Assembly (NCBI RefSeq): GCF_001547895.1
Contig: NZ_AP014627.1
Coordinates: forward strand, 189,501 to 253,500
Reading direction: 5' to 3'
DNA: 64,000 bases
Source of the DNA: Pseudomonas sp. Os17
GTDB lineage: Bacteria > Pseudomonadota > Gammaproteobacteria > Pseudomonadales > Pseudomonadaceae
The position numbers were made by a program, and so were the translations under genes. Positions 55,110-62,920 of the stretch are shown here, one piece after another (within the stretch, counting starts at the first letter, position 1; each line of letters begins with the position of its first letter). The notes under the pieces were generated by a model that made no database searches, was not told the DNA's origin, and saw only the letters and a list, made by a program, of their open reading frames with translations.

Positions 55110-55688
55110 CTATATGTAGTGACTGTGCTCATCACTGAGGACTTTGGCGTCGCGCATGATAATGGAAAACGAGCAGAGCAAGATTCCTTTGACCACCTCG
55201 TAAGCGGCGTAGGACGAGAAGCCCGCGGAGATCTGCAGGATGCGCTGGCCGGGCGGCAGGTCGAGGGACAGGGCCAGGCCTTGCAGGGTTTCCATCATCG
55301 GGAACGTGGCCGGGGCGACGATCCACAACATGCCCACGCGCCAGAGGATGCGGATGTTGCGATCGCTCCAGGTTTCGCCGCGCGACAGGCGCAGGAAGAA
55401 CACCCCGGTCAGGTACAGGGCGAAGCTCGACAGCAGCAGGGGCAGGAAGTCGAGAATCACCAGCAGGGTGAAGCTTGCGGAGGAGAGTTTGAAGTCGGCT
55501 TCCAGCAGGCGGGGCGAGTGGTCGGCGAAGACGCTGAGCAGTGCGCCCAGGACCTGGTCCTTGTTGTAGATCCACATTCCGGCATTGCCACCGACCTCGA
55601 CGACACCCATGACCCAGGCCAGGATCGCGGCCAGCAGGCCGACCCGTCGCAAGCGGTATTGGGCCGAGCCGTTGATTTGGGAGTGCAT
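55110..55688 (-). CDS. DUF2975 domain-containing membrane protein
   Basis: A 192-residue membrane protein with four helices. The DUF2975 family is recognised by this topology (YLTGVFFLRLSRGETWSDRN loop) and by its constant partner, a small XRE regulator, which follows. Function is unknown. It may act as a membrane partner of that regulator. An AT-rich dyad lies upstream of the start. Confidence 0.84.
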   Translation of the reverse strand: MHSQINGSAQYRLRRVGLLAAILAWVMGVVEVGGNAGMWIYNKDQVLGALLSVFADHSPRLLEADFKLSSASFTLLVILDFLPLLLSSFALYLTGVFFLRLSRGETWSDRNIRILWRVGMLWIVAPATFPMMETLQGLALSLDLPPGQRILQISAGFSSYAAYEVVKGILLCSFSIIMRDAKVLSDEHSHYI

Positions 55689-55726
55689 GCGTTATTCCTT
55701 GCAAAACTTGGGGGTGGCTGATTATT

Positions 55727-55740
55727 GATAAATAATTATC
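55727..55740. promoter_or_regulatory. AT-rich dyad upstream of the DUF2975/XRE operon
   Basis: GATAA-ATAA-TTATC is a perfect 5-bp dyad about 40 bp before the operon start, within a highly AT-rich stretch. It is a candidate site for the XRE protein. Confidence 0.4.
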
Positions 55741-55798
55741 GAATTACAATAATTTATTTCTCTAGGATTGTTCTCGTCTAGCCGCCTGGAATGATGTT

Positions 55799-55821
55799 GT
55801 GGCGAGGGAGCTTGCTCCCGC
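55799..55821. repeat. Class C REP core
   Basis: GTGGCGAGGGAGCTTGCTCC, a short palindromic REP of the fluorescens type, in the gap between the DUF2975 operon and hipBA. Confidence 0.85.
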
Positions 55822-55952
55822 TCGGGCGCGCAGCGGCCGTAAAACCTGTGCTTGCGACAGTCAGGGAGTACATATCCACTATCGAAGCCTTTCACCCGCC
55901 GCCACGGAGTGTGAGCCCCCACCGCGTCCCTTTGATTTTTCACCATGTTAGG

Positions 55953-55986
55953 TATACGTTACATTTAATCAATTTTGTTGCGTATA
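55953..55986 (+). promoter_or_regulatory. Candidate HipB operator
   Basis: TATACG (55953-55958) and its mirror CGTATA (55981-55986) flank an AT-rich 22-bp spacer and end 7 bp before the hipB start. HipB-type antitoxins repress their own operon by binding paired half-sites at the promoter. Confidence 0.42.
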
Positions 55987-55992
55987 AAGAAC

Positions 55993-56244
55993 ATGGACTA
56001 CCTTCTTATCACCGCGCGCCTTGGCGAGCAGGTTCGCCAGCGCCGCCTGCATCGTGGCCTGACCCAAGCCAGCCTGGCCGCCTTGGCCGGCGTGACCCGG
56101 CAGAAGGTCATCGCCATCGAGCGGGGCGACTTGTCGGTGGGCATGGCGGCCTATGCGCGGGTGCTGGGAGCCCTGGACTGTGAATTCACCCTGGTGCCTG
56201 CCGCGATGCCCACATTGGACGAGATCCAGGGAGTGTTCGACTGA
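55993..56244 (+). CDS. hipB: HipB-like antitoxin
   Basis: An 83-residue XRE regulator (LGEQVRQRRLHRGLTQASLA, TRQKVIAIERGDLSV) with a C-terminal extension ending LDEIQGVFD. It overlaps the hipA start by TGATG. The dyad upstream of the start is a candidate autoregulatory site. It should bind HipA and neutralise it. Confidence 0.86.
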   Translation: MDYLLITARLGEQVRQRRLHRGLTQASLAALAGVTRQKVIAIERGDLSVGMAAYARVLGALDCEFTLVPAAMPTLDEIQGVFD

Positions 56245-57440
56245 TGGCCACGGTGCTGCAGGTAGCCACCCCGGCCGGTGACAGCGGGAAAATCCACCGT
56301 GGCGCTGGCGATTATCTGTTTCGCTATCACGATGATGCCCGGGCACAGGCGGCAATCAGTCTGCTGATGCCCGTGCGGCTGGATGAATACCGTTATCGGG
56401 AGTTGCACCCGATCTTTCAGATGAACCTGCCCGAAGGCTATGTGCTGGAGCAACTGCGCAACCGCCTGGCCAAGGTGGTGAAGGTTGACCCGATGTTGCT
56501 GCTGGCGCTGTCCGGCAGCAGCGCGCCGATCGGGCGGGTCGCGGTGAGCTCGCCCGAAGTCGATGGGCTGTTGCAGCGACAGCAGTTTCCCGGGGAAAAA
56601 CTTGAAGAAATCCTCGCGTGGGATGGCGCCGAGGACATCTTTGCCGACCTGGTGGACCGCTACATCCTGCGTGCCGGGATATCCGGCGTGCAGCCCAAGG
56701 TGATGGTACCGGAGCGGCATGACGCCGCGTCGCAGCGTTTTACCTCGAACACCTCAGAGTTGATCATCAAGAGCGGCCGGGATGAGTTTCCGGGGTTGGC
56801 GATCAATGAATTCCTGTGCATGTCGGTGGCCAGGGAGGCGGGGATGGCGGTGCCCGAGTTCTACCTCTCCGATAACGCCAAACTGTTTGTCATGCGCCGC
56901 TTCGACCGGGACGAGCAACTCGGTTGCCTGGGGTTTGAAGACATGGCGGCGTTGATGGGGCTGGGTGCGGAGCAGAAATACAGCAAGAGCTATTCGGCCA
57001 TTGCCAAGGCCGTTCGCCTGTTCTGCCCGCCTGAGCAGGTGCCGGGTTCACTGGTGCAGTTGTTTGCCATGGTCAGCCTGAGCTGCATGGTGGGGAATGG
57101 CGATGCCCACCTGAAGAACTTCGGGCTGTTGTATTCCGATCCTGGCCAGCGCGATGCACGGCTAGCGCCGGCCTACGACATCGTCAACACCACGGCCTAC
57201 ATCCCACAGGACGTGCTGGCCCTGGATCTGCTGGGCAACAAGTCCCTGTTTGCTTCGCGGCAGGGGTTGCTGGAGTTCGCCAAGGTCTGTGATGTGGCTC
57301 GTCCGCAAGAGGTCATTCGTGGGCAGTTGGACGCACTGGAGCGGGTGTTGAGCCGATCGGCCGAATGGGGCGAACGGGCACCGCATGTCGTCGCGGCGAT
57401 CCGGCACTGTGCCGAGCCCTTTATGAAAACCTTTGGCTAG
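56244..57440 (+). CDS. hipA: HipA-like serine/threonine kinase toxin
   Basis: A 398-residue HipA-family kinase with N- and C-terminal HipA domains: PIFQMNLPEGYVLEQL and SGVQPKVMV at the front, then IKSGRDEFPGLAINEFLCM, a catalytic GNGDAHLKNFG and a metal-binding YDIVNT. HipA phosphorylates targets such as glutamyl-tRNA synthetase and slows growth. The Asp in NGDAHLKN is the catalytic residue and is intact, so the toxin looks active. It is translationally coupled to the antitoxin gene. Confidence 0.9.
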   Translation: MATVLQVATPAGDSGKIHRGAGDYLFRYHDDARAQAAISLLMPVRLDEYRYRELHPIFQMNLPEGYVLEQLRNRLAKVVKVDPMLLLALSGSSAPIGRVAVSSPEVDGLLQRQQFPGEKLEEILAWDGAEDIFADLVDRYILRAGISGVQPKVMVPERHDAASQRFTSNTSELIIKSGRDEFPGLAINEFLCMSVAREAGMAVPEFYLSDNAKLFVMRRFDRDEQLGCLGFEDMAALMGLGAEQKYSKSYSAIAKAVRLFCPPEQVPGSLVQLFAMVSLSCMVGNGDAHLKNFGLLYSDPGQRDARLAPAYDIVNTTAYIPQDVLALDLLGNKSLFASRQGLLEFAKVCDVARPQEVIRGQLDALERVLSRSAEWGERAPHVVAAIRHCAEPFMKTFG

Positions 57441-57467
57441 TGCCTGTGTTGTCGGGCCGTGCGTTGC

Positions 57468-57491
57468 GGCGGCCTACCGGCCGCCACGTTT
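57468..57491 (+). terminator. Candidate terminator after hipA
   Basis: GGCGGCC-TACC-GGCCGCC is a perfect 7-bp hairpin soon followed by TTT, 27 nt after the hipA stop. Confidence 0.5.
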
Positions 57492-57493
57492 CC

Positions 57494-57530
57494 TGTAGCC
57501 GCTGCCGAGCCTGCGAGGCTGCGAAAAGGA
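57494..57530. repeat. Partial class B REP element
   Basis: TGTAGCCGCTGCCGAGCCTG matches the left end of class B elements; no right half is present. Confidence 0.65.
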
Positions 57531-57619
57531 CCGCAGGGCCTTGCTTGGCGATCTCGCGCCGGTCCTCTGACGCCTGGCGGATCGCCGCGAATCCTAAAGA
57601 GCTACGTGGTGCGGTCGAA

Positions 57620-58096
57620 TCAGTCGCGCTTTGGCTCCAGCAAGTCGAACGACAGGACCTTGATTCGCCCATCGACGCTATAGACGAATCCAACCCGAGC
57701 ACCGGGATGCAGGTGCTCCGCCAGGCGGTAGCTCTCCCAGGCGTTGAGCGTGCGTTGCCCATCGGCTGATGGCGTGCGTTCCCCCGAGCGCAGGGGTGTG
57801 CCCAGCAGGTCGTGAATGTCGGTGCGGGTCATGCTGCGTGAGAACGGGGCGGGCAGTTCGCCGCTGTAGAACGAGCGCCCCTGTTCAAGGGGCACCAGCT
57901 CGATCAGGACCTTTTCCAGGGCCAGGCTGTCTTCCCGGAAGTCCAGCATCAGGCCGGGTTCGACGATCACGGTCAGCCATTCGAATTCGTCGTAGAGCTT
58001 GCCCGTCGGGCGCTCGATGCTTTCGCCTTGGGCGACCAGCTCTTCGTAGGTGAGGCCCATGCCCTGTACCAGGCGGCTGATCGTTGCGGCGTCCAT
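57620..58096 (-). CDS. DUF6392-like protein (pyocin immunity-like)
   Basis: A 158-residue protein starting MDAATISRLVQGMG. The pattern LTYEELVAQGE, YSGELPAPF, RTDIHDLLGTP and HPGARVGFVYS follows small Pseudomonas proteins now placed in DUF6392, some annotated as pyocin immunity proteins. No pyocin or nuclease gene is adjacent. ATG 58096 is chosen since the longer open frame has no site. An orphan immunity function is possible. Confidence 0.6.
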   Translation of the reverse strand: MDAATISRLVQGMGLTYEELVAQGESIERPTGKLYDEFEWLTVIVEPGLMLDFREDSLALEKVLIELVPLEQGRSFYSGELPAPFSRSMTRTDIHDLLGTPLRSGERTPSADGQRTLNAWESYRLAEHLHPGARVGFVYSVDGRIKVLSFDLLEPKRD

Positions 58097-58222
58097 GGGG
58101 GCTTCGTGTCCTTGATTGAGTGCGTGCTGATTGTCGCGAAGGGATTCTACGTGGCGCCGGGGCCGATGGAAGGGAATGGCAATACTTCGGCGATTGTTCC
58201 GCCAGGACCTCCTGCCTATAGT

Positions 58223-58313
58223 CCGGCCTGTCACCGACGCATCGGTGACCGATCTTAGCCGGTCGAAAACAAATGATGGACGCATCAACTGCCCATCAGA
58301 CGTTGGGGCAGTT
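58223..58313 (+). ncRNA. Structured leader of the second DUF3077 gene
   Basis: Two perfect 8-bp hairpins occur in the 150 nt before the gene: GTCACCGA-CGCA-TCGGTGAC (58230-58249), enclosed by CCGGC/GCCGG, and AACTGCCC-N11-GGGCAGTT (58287-58313). They lie between the divergent genes and point toward the DUF3077 start. The fold differs from that before the first DUF3077-like gene. Confidence 0.45.
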
Positions 58314-58356
58314 CCTGATTTTCATGATGGTCGCGTTCGGCTAAGGAGTGTTATCC

Positions 58357-58617
58357 ATGTCCGAGTTCACCCCGCTACAAAGCAATCTCACCCCTACCCC
58401 GGTGCTCTACCTCAACCCTGCCGCCCCTCCGGCCGATCTCTATGGCTGCGCTGTGCAGCGGATCAAGGCCACTCGCGATCTGATGCACAGTCTCAACTGC
58501 CTGAGCATCAAGGGTGTTGCCGATCAAGACCTGAGCCATGTGGCCAATGCCGCCCATCTGCTGCTGCAGGACGGCTGCGATGTGCTGGATGCATTGCAGT
58601 GGCGGATCGAGGGCTGA
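58357..58617 (+). CDS. DUF3077 domain protein
   Basis: An 86-residue protein with AAGGAG at good spacing before ATG 58357 (an upstream GTG is rejected). The pattern AVQRIKATRDLMHSLN, then HLLLQDGCDVLDALQW is typical of DUF3077. It is a paralogue of the protein at 1785-2054, about 56 kb away. Function is unknown. The leader contains two strong hairpins. Confidence 0.75.
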   Translation: MSEFTPLQSNLTPTPVLYLNPAAPPADLYGCAVQRIKATRDLMHSLNCLSIKGVADQDLSHVANAAHLLLQDGCDVLDALQWRIEG

Positions 58618-58636
58618 TCCGTACCTTGACACTTGT

Positions 58637-58660
58637 CCGCCTGCGAGCCCTCGCAGGCGG
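58637..58660. terminator. Terminator-like hairpin between convergent genes
   Basis: A perfect 10-bp stem, CCGCCTGCGA with TCGCAGGCGG, has a 4-nt loop. It lies between the DUF3077 gene and the convergent MFS gene. No strong T tract follows. Confidence 0.6.
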
Positions 58661-58679
58661 CATCGATTGACGGTTGCGC

Positions 58680-59885
58680 TCAGGTCGCTGGCGCGACAGT
58701 GCCGATAGTGACCCTGGCCTGATAACTGGCCGGGCTGAAGATCCGCGTCAACAGCAGCATCGCCAGGACACCCACGATCAGCACCCACCAGGCGCTGGCA
58801 AAGCTACCGGTGACTTGTCGCAGCCAGCCGCTCAGCCACGGCGAGACGGCGTTGAGCAGAAAACCCACGCCCTGGACAAAGGCCGCCAGTTGCCCGGCTT
58901 CCCGGGGATCACGGCGGTGATCCAGGGTCAGGATCAGGCTCAGGGCAAAGCAGGCTCCCAGGCCGAAGCCGATCAGCGCCACCCACAGGTGCGTGCTCTG
59001 CAAGGGCCACAGCACCAGCCCGAGAAACCCCACGGCCTGGGCCGCGAGGCTGATGCCCAGCAGTGGGCGGCGGTCGCTGCTGCGCTGGGCCAGGGCCGGC
59101 ATCAGTAGGGCGGCGGTGACTTGGAAAATCGTCATGAAGGCCAGCAGCGAGCCGCTCTGGGTAGCACTCCAACCCAGCTGCAGGTAGTAGGCCGGCAGCC
59201 AGGCCACCATGCTCATGTAGCCGCAGTTCACCAAGCCGAAATACAACGCCAGCAACCAGGCGCGGCGGTTGTTCCAGAGCCCGGCCCCGGAGGACTGGGC
59301 GCCGTTGCGGCGGCCGGCGCCCAGGGGCAGGCACAGCCACAGCAGCAGGGCGGCCATGGCCGGCAGCACCCAGACGCCAAGCCCCACCTGCCAGTTGGCG
59401 AAGTGGCTGGCCACTTGCGGGCTGAGCAGGGCGGCGATGCCGCCACCGCCCATCAGCGACGCCGAGTAGACGCCCATGGCCAGGGCCACCCGCTGTTGGA
59501 ACTGGCGCTTGATCAGCGCCGGCACCAGGGCCTGGATCAAGGCCACGCCGGCGCCGCCGAGCAGGGCGGTGGCGAGCAAGGCCGCGGCCTGGCCGAAGAA
59601 CAGCCGCACCAGGCAGGCCAGCAACACCAGCAGCAAACCCAGGGACACACCGCGGCGTTCGCCGAGTCGGGCTTCGATGCGTACCCCGAGCAAGGCCACC
59701 AGGCCCATGCAGATCACCGGCAGGCTGGTGAGCCAGGCGCTGCTCTGGAAGCTCATGCCGGTGGCGCCGCGAATCTCGTTGAGCAGCGGGCTGACCGAGC
59801 TGAGGATCGGTCGCAGGTTCAGGCCCAGGCACACCAGCAGGGCCCAGCCGGCCCAGTGCCGGAAGGTGGATTCAGTTCGCGGCAT
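58680..59885 (-). CDS. MFS transporter, CynX/NimT family
   Basis: A 401-residue transporter with about twelve membrane helices. The opening LNLRPILSSVSPLLNEI and the motif LGVRIEARLGERRG belong to the CynX/NimT (cyanate/nitroimidazole) family. It overlaps the end of the deaminase gene by 14 nt and should be coupled to it, so the substrate may be a purine-type or cyanate-like compound. The precise solute cannot be inferred. Confidence 0.86.
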   Translation of the reverse strand: MPRTESTFRHWAGWALLVCLGLNLRPILSSVSPLLNEIRGATGMSFQSSAWLTSLPVICMGLVALLGVRIEARLGERRGVSLGLLLVLLACLVRLFFGQAAALLATALLGGAGVALIQALVPALIKRQFQQRVALAMGVYSASLMGGGGIAALLSPQVASHFANWQVGLGVWVLPAMAALLLWLCLPLGAGRRNGAQSSGAGLWNNRRAWLLALYFGLVNCGYMSMVAWLPAYYLQLGWSATQSGSLLAFMTIFQVTAALLMPALAQRSSDRRPLLGISLAAQAVGFLGLVLWPLQSTHLWVALIGFGLGACFALSLILTLDHRRDPREAGQLAAFVQGVGFLLNAVSPWLSGWLRQVTGSFASAWWVLIVGVLAMLLLTRIFSPASYQARVTIGTVAPAT

Positions 59886-60333
59886 GGTGCGCCTGCCAAT
59901 CCTGGTACAGGGCGATCATCGCCGCCTGGGGCAGGTGCAGCAGCGGCAGGCGCTGGGCTTCCAGGGGCTTGCCCAGTTGCTGGTAAATGGCCGCGGTGGA
60001 CAGGCCGAACGGCTCTGCCTGTTCATTGCTGGCGGCGAACACCGCGCGGGACACGCCGCACAGGTACATGGCGGCCAGGCACATGGGGCAGGGTTGGCCG
60101 CTGGCGTAGATCACGCAGTCGTCCAGGCGCGGGCCCAGTTGCCGGCTGGCGGCGCGGATGGCGAGCATTTCGGCGTGGGCGGTGGGGTCCTGGCTGAGGT
60201 GGATTTCATTCACCGCCTCGGCCAGCACCCGGCCGTTGCGCACCAGCAGTGCGCCGAACGGGCGGCCGCCCTGCTGGACATTGTGCCGGGCCAGTTCAAC
60301 GGCCCGTTGCAGGTAGTGTTGATCGTCGTGCAT
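59872..60333 (-). CDS. Nucleoside/guanine deaminase-like protein
   Basis: A 153-residue cytidine-deaminase-superfamily enzyme with the zinc-binding HAE (TAHAEMLAIR) and PCPMC (GQPCPMCLAAMY). The pattern GGRPFGALLVRNG is typical of guanine and tRNA adenosine deaminases. It is expressed ahead of the MFS transporter in an overlapping pair, so a purine or pyrimidine salvage role is likely. It is too diverged by eye to call TadA, whose normal context is absent. Confidence 0.86.
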   Translation of the reverse strand: MHDDQHYLQRAVELARHNVQQGGRPFGALLVRNGRVLAEAVNEIHLSQDPTAHAEMLAIRAASRQLGPRLDDCVIYASGQPCPMCLAAMYLCGVSRAVFAASNEQAEPFGLSTAAIYQQLGKPLEAQRLPLLHLPQAAMIALYQDWQAHHAAN

Positions 60334-60357
60334 GCAAGGTTCCTAAAAAGGGGGGCT

Positions 60358-61020
60358 TCAGGTGGCGCCGGCCTCGCGCAGCAGCTTGGCGATGGCCCGC
60401 TGGCCACGGCGTTCGGCCTGTTGCAAAGGGCTGAGGCCGGCGCGGTCCGGCAGGTTCAGGTCGGCGCCGGCGGCAATCAGCTGGGCGACGATCTGCTGGT
60501 GCGCCGGACCGCCGTCGGACAGCACGATGGCTTCCATCAGGCAGGTCCAGCCCAGGTGGTTGACGTGGTTCAGGTCGACGCCGGCTGCGATCAGCAGGCC
60601 CACGGTTTCCACATGCCCGCGTTCGCAGGCCGGGATCAGCGCGGTGCCGCCGTAGCGGTTGGTGCTCTTGAGGTCGGCGCCGTGGGCCAGGGTCAGCTTG
60701 AGGATTTCGTTGTGGCCGCTGGCGCCGGCCAGCAGGTAGGGGCTGTCCTGGATCAGGTTCTTGCGGTTGACGTCGGCCCCGGCTTCGATCAGCGCCCGGG
60801 CGATGTCGATGCGGTTGTCGCGGGTCGCCAGGAGCAGCGGACTGCTGCCGTCCAGGCCCCGGGCGTCGGGTGCCACGCCCTGTTCAAGCAACCGTTGCAC
60901 CTGTTGCAGCTGACCCTGGCGCACCGCCTCCAGCAACGAGCCATCGCTGGCCATGACCAGCCCCGCCGTGAGCAGACCGGTGGCGATCAGGCCGCATTTC
61001 AGAAAGCGCTTGAGTTGCAT
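60358..61020 (-). CDS. Ankyrin-repeat protein, exported
   Basis: A 220-residue protein with a signal peptide (GLIATGLLTAGLVMA-SD) and five or six ankyrin repeats (DGSSPLLLATRDNRIDIARA, LIEAGADVN, GGTALIPACERGHVET, AGADLNLPDRAGLSPL). ATG 61020 has GGGAGG at the right place, which rejects a longer frame from 61977. It is divergent from a LysR gene. In other bacteria exported ankyrin proteins help enzymes such as catalase or bind envelope partners; no partner is identified here. Confidence 0.84.
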   Translation of the reverse strand: MQLKRFLKCGLIATGLLTAGLVMASDGSLLEAVRQGQLQQVQRLLEQGVAPDARGLDGSSPLLLATRDNRIDIARALIEAGADVNRKNLIQDSPYLLAGASGHNEILKLTLAHGADLKSTNRYGGTALIPACERGHVETVGLLIAAGVDLNHVNHLGWTCLMEAIVLSDGGPAHQQIVAQLIAAGADLNLPDRAGLSPLQQAERRGQRAIAKLLREAGAT

Positions 61021-61093
61021 CAGAACCTCCCGTTCCTGCCAATGAAAGGCGAGTATGGTGATGGCCCTGGGTATTCTGAAATTAAATATAACC

Positions 61094-61110
61094 ATGCCAA
61101 TCAGTGGCAT
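61094..61110. promoter_or_regulatory. Candidate LysR operator
   Basis: ATGCCA-ATCAG-TGGCAT is a perfect 6-bp dyad 18 bp before the LysR start and 74 bp before the divergent ankyrin gene. Its position fits repression of lysR and activation of the divergent gene. Confidence 0.55.
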
Positions 61111-61128
61111 TGAGGATGGTAGATCGCG

Positions 61129-62001
61129 ATGCTGGATCCCGTGTTGCTTCGCAGTTTTGTCGCGGTGGCCGACAGCCAGAACTTCACCCGCGCCGCCGAG
61201 CGCCTGCACCTCACGCAGTCCACGGTGAGCCAGCAGGTGCGGCGCCTGGAAGAGAGCCTGGGCTGCCAGTTGCTCGACCGCGACCAGCGCCGGGTGGTGG
61301 CCACGGTGGAGGGCGAGCGCCTGCTGGCTTATGCCCGGCGCATCCTGGCGCTGCATGAAGAGGCCTGCGATGTGCTGGTCAACCAGCGCGGCGAAGAGGT
61401 GCTGCGCCTGGGCGTGCCGGAAGACTTTGCCGCCGAGCGCCTGATGCCCTTGCTCTCGCGCTTTGGCCTGGACTATCCGGCGGTGCGCCTGGAGGTCACC
61501 AGTGGTCTGGGACCTGAGTTGCTGCGCCAGTTCCGCCGTGGCGAGTTCGACCTGCTGCTGGTCAAGCAGATGGGCCACAGCGACGACTGCCTGGAGTCCT
61601 GGCCCGAGCCGCTGTGCTGGGTCGACAGCCTGCGTCAGCCAGCCTTGGGCCGCGATCCGCTGCCGCTGGTGGCGTTTCCGGTGGGCGGGTTGTATCGCCA
61701 GGAAATGCTTCACCACCTGGAGGTCGGCGGCTGGCCGTGGCGCATCGCCTACTCCAGCGCCAGCCTGGCCAGTGTCTGCTCGGCGGTGGCGGCGGGGCTG
61801 GGCATCAGCCTGTTGCCGGTGCGGGTGCTGGGCAAGGGCCACCGGATACTCGACGCCGCCAGCGGCCTGCCGGATATCCAGGGCGTGCGCCTGGCGCTGT
61901 ATGCCGGCAATGGCTTGAGTCGGGCCGGCAAGGCGTTGCAAGAGCAGTTGAGGGCCGTGGCCAGCGTCAAGCCGCAAGTTGAAAACACCGGGAAGTTATA
62001 A
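61129..62001 (+). CDS. LysR family transcriptional regulator
   Basis: A 290-residue LysR regulator with an N-terminal helix-turn-helix (AAERLHLTQSTVSQQVRRLE) and an effector-binding domain (LRLGVPEDFAAERLMPLL). It is divergent from the ankyrin gene and has a perfect dyad just upstream. It may also act on the deaminase-MFS pair beyond. The ligand is unknown. Confidence 0.89.
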   Translation: MLDPVLLRSFVAVADSQNFTRAAERLHLTQSTVSQQVRRLEESLGCQLLDRDQRRVVATVEGERLLAYARRILALHEEACDVLVNQRGEEVLRLGVPEDFAAERLMPLLSRFGLDYPAVRLEVTSGLGPELLRQFRRGEFDLLLVKQMGHSDDCLESWPEPLCWVDSLRQPALGRDPLPLVAFPVGGLYRQEMLHHLEVGGWPWRIAYSSASLASVCSAVAAGLGISLLPVRVLGKGHRILDAASGLPDIQGVRLALYAGNGLSRAGKALQEQLRAVASVKPQVENTGKL

Positions 62002-62180
62002 GTGCTTTTGTTTCGGTCATAACTTATAGAGAGCCGATTGCAGGCTATAGCTATTTAATTAGTTGTTGCGAAAGTTTGTTTTGGACAGAGTTATAAACGC
62101 CGACCATGCTGGGTTTGTGAGTTCCAGGAGGAACTTGCTTCATTGGACGAAACATTCAACCGCATAAGGAAACCCGCATT

Positions 62181-62504
62181 ATGTCGAGCATCAATGGAAC
62201 CTATGTAAACTCCAACGCTGACGCCCGTCTGGTCGTGACCGACGGCAACGACTCCAACGGTTCGTTCAGCGGTGAGTTGACCCAGGCCGGGGTCAAGTAC
62301 AGCGTCGCCGGGCATTACCACTTCCAGAACAGCACCGGGCAGCCGACCATCATCAATGTATCAGGCTACAACGATGGCTACGGCTACCAGGCCTGGGCGC
62401 TGTTTTCACCCGACCACAACTATTCCCGGTTGCGCGCCTCCGGTGCCCGTAGCAACTTCAGCGGCGATGTGGTCGGCCTGAGCGGTGAGTTCGTCAAGCA
62501 ATAA
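62181..62504 (+). CDS. Small orphan beta-rich protein
   Basis: A 107-residue protein starting MSSINGTYVNSNADARLV with no signal peptide or membrane helix. It is rich in Gly, Asn, Ser and aromatics, with strand-like repeats (GSFSGELTQAG, VKYSVAGHYHF, YNDGYGYQAWALFSPD). An avidin-like barrel is thinkable from the GTY-N start and AW-L-S strand, but the similarity is weak. Low GC in the flanking leader and its own terminator suggest an accessory gene, possibly acquired. Confidence 0.55.
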   Translation: MSSINGTYVNSNADARLVVTDGNDSNGSFSGELTQAGVKYSVAGHYHFQNSTGQPTIINVSGYNDGYGYQAWALFSPDHNYSRLRASGARSNFSGDVVGLSGEFVKQ

Positions 62505-62521
62505 CAAACTCGATAATAATC

Positions 62522-62577
62522 AGCCGCTGAATACGCGCTGCCTTATATAAGGTGGCGTGCCGGTTCAGCGGCTTTGT
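62522..62577 (+). terminator. Terminator after the orphan gene
   Basis: AGCCGCTGAA pairs with TTCAGCGGCT (10 bp) around an inner CCTTATATAAGG palindrome, and TTTGT follows. It sits 18 nt after the stop. Confidence 0.72.
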
Positions 62578-62920
62578 CGTGTCCGCTTGTAAAGTTAATT
62601 AAGTACATGGGCGCTGAAGTTGGTTTCGAGTGCAATGGGGTTCTATTTTTTTTGCACTAACAGGCCTGCTTCGATGCTTTGCGGGAATATTTTCAATGCC
62701 TGTAAGGCATGGCGTTTTTCCCTCTTGGCTACAGCCCTTGAATCACGGGGCCTGAGCTGTTCAGGGTGAATTCAATATTCCGTTTCGATCTATCTATAAC
62801 TTGAAAGATTACTTTAAGAGATAAGCATGGGGCACTGATCATTGAGTCCCCGGCAGCGTTGCGTGGGGGGTGTTCAAACGCCGCTGCCGGGTTATTCAAA
62901 AGATCGTAGGGAGTGAATCC
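62578..62920. other. Non-coding gap before tonB
   Basis: The 343-bp AT-richer gap holds no credible gene. It contains hairpins ATGCCT-GTA-AGGCAT (62696-62710) and CCCGGCAGCG with CGCTGCCGGG (62849-62891), the latter ending 30 nt before tonB. A Fur-like box is not obvious by eye. Confidence 0.5.

Noticed and set aside
60358..61977. A 539-codon version of the ankyrin gene starting at 61977
   Set aside because: The upstream part is the complement of the LysR gene; the GGGAGG site and signal peptide fix the start at 61020.
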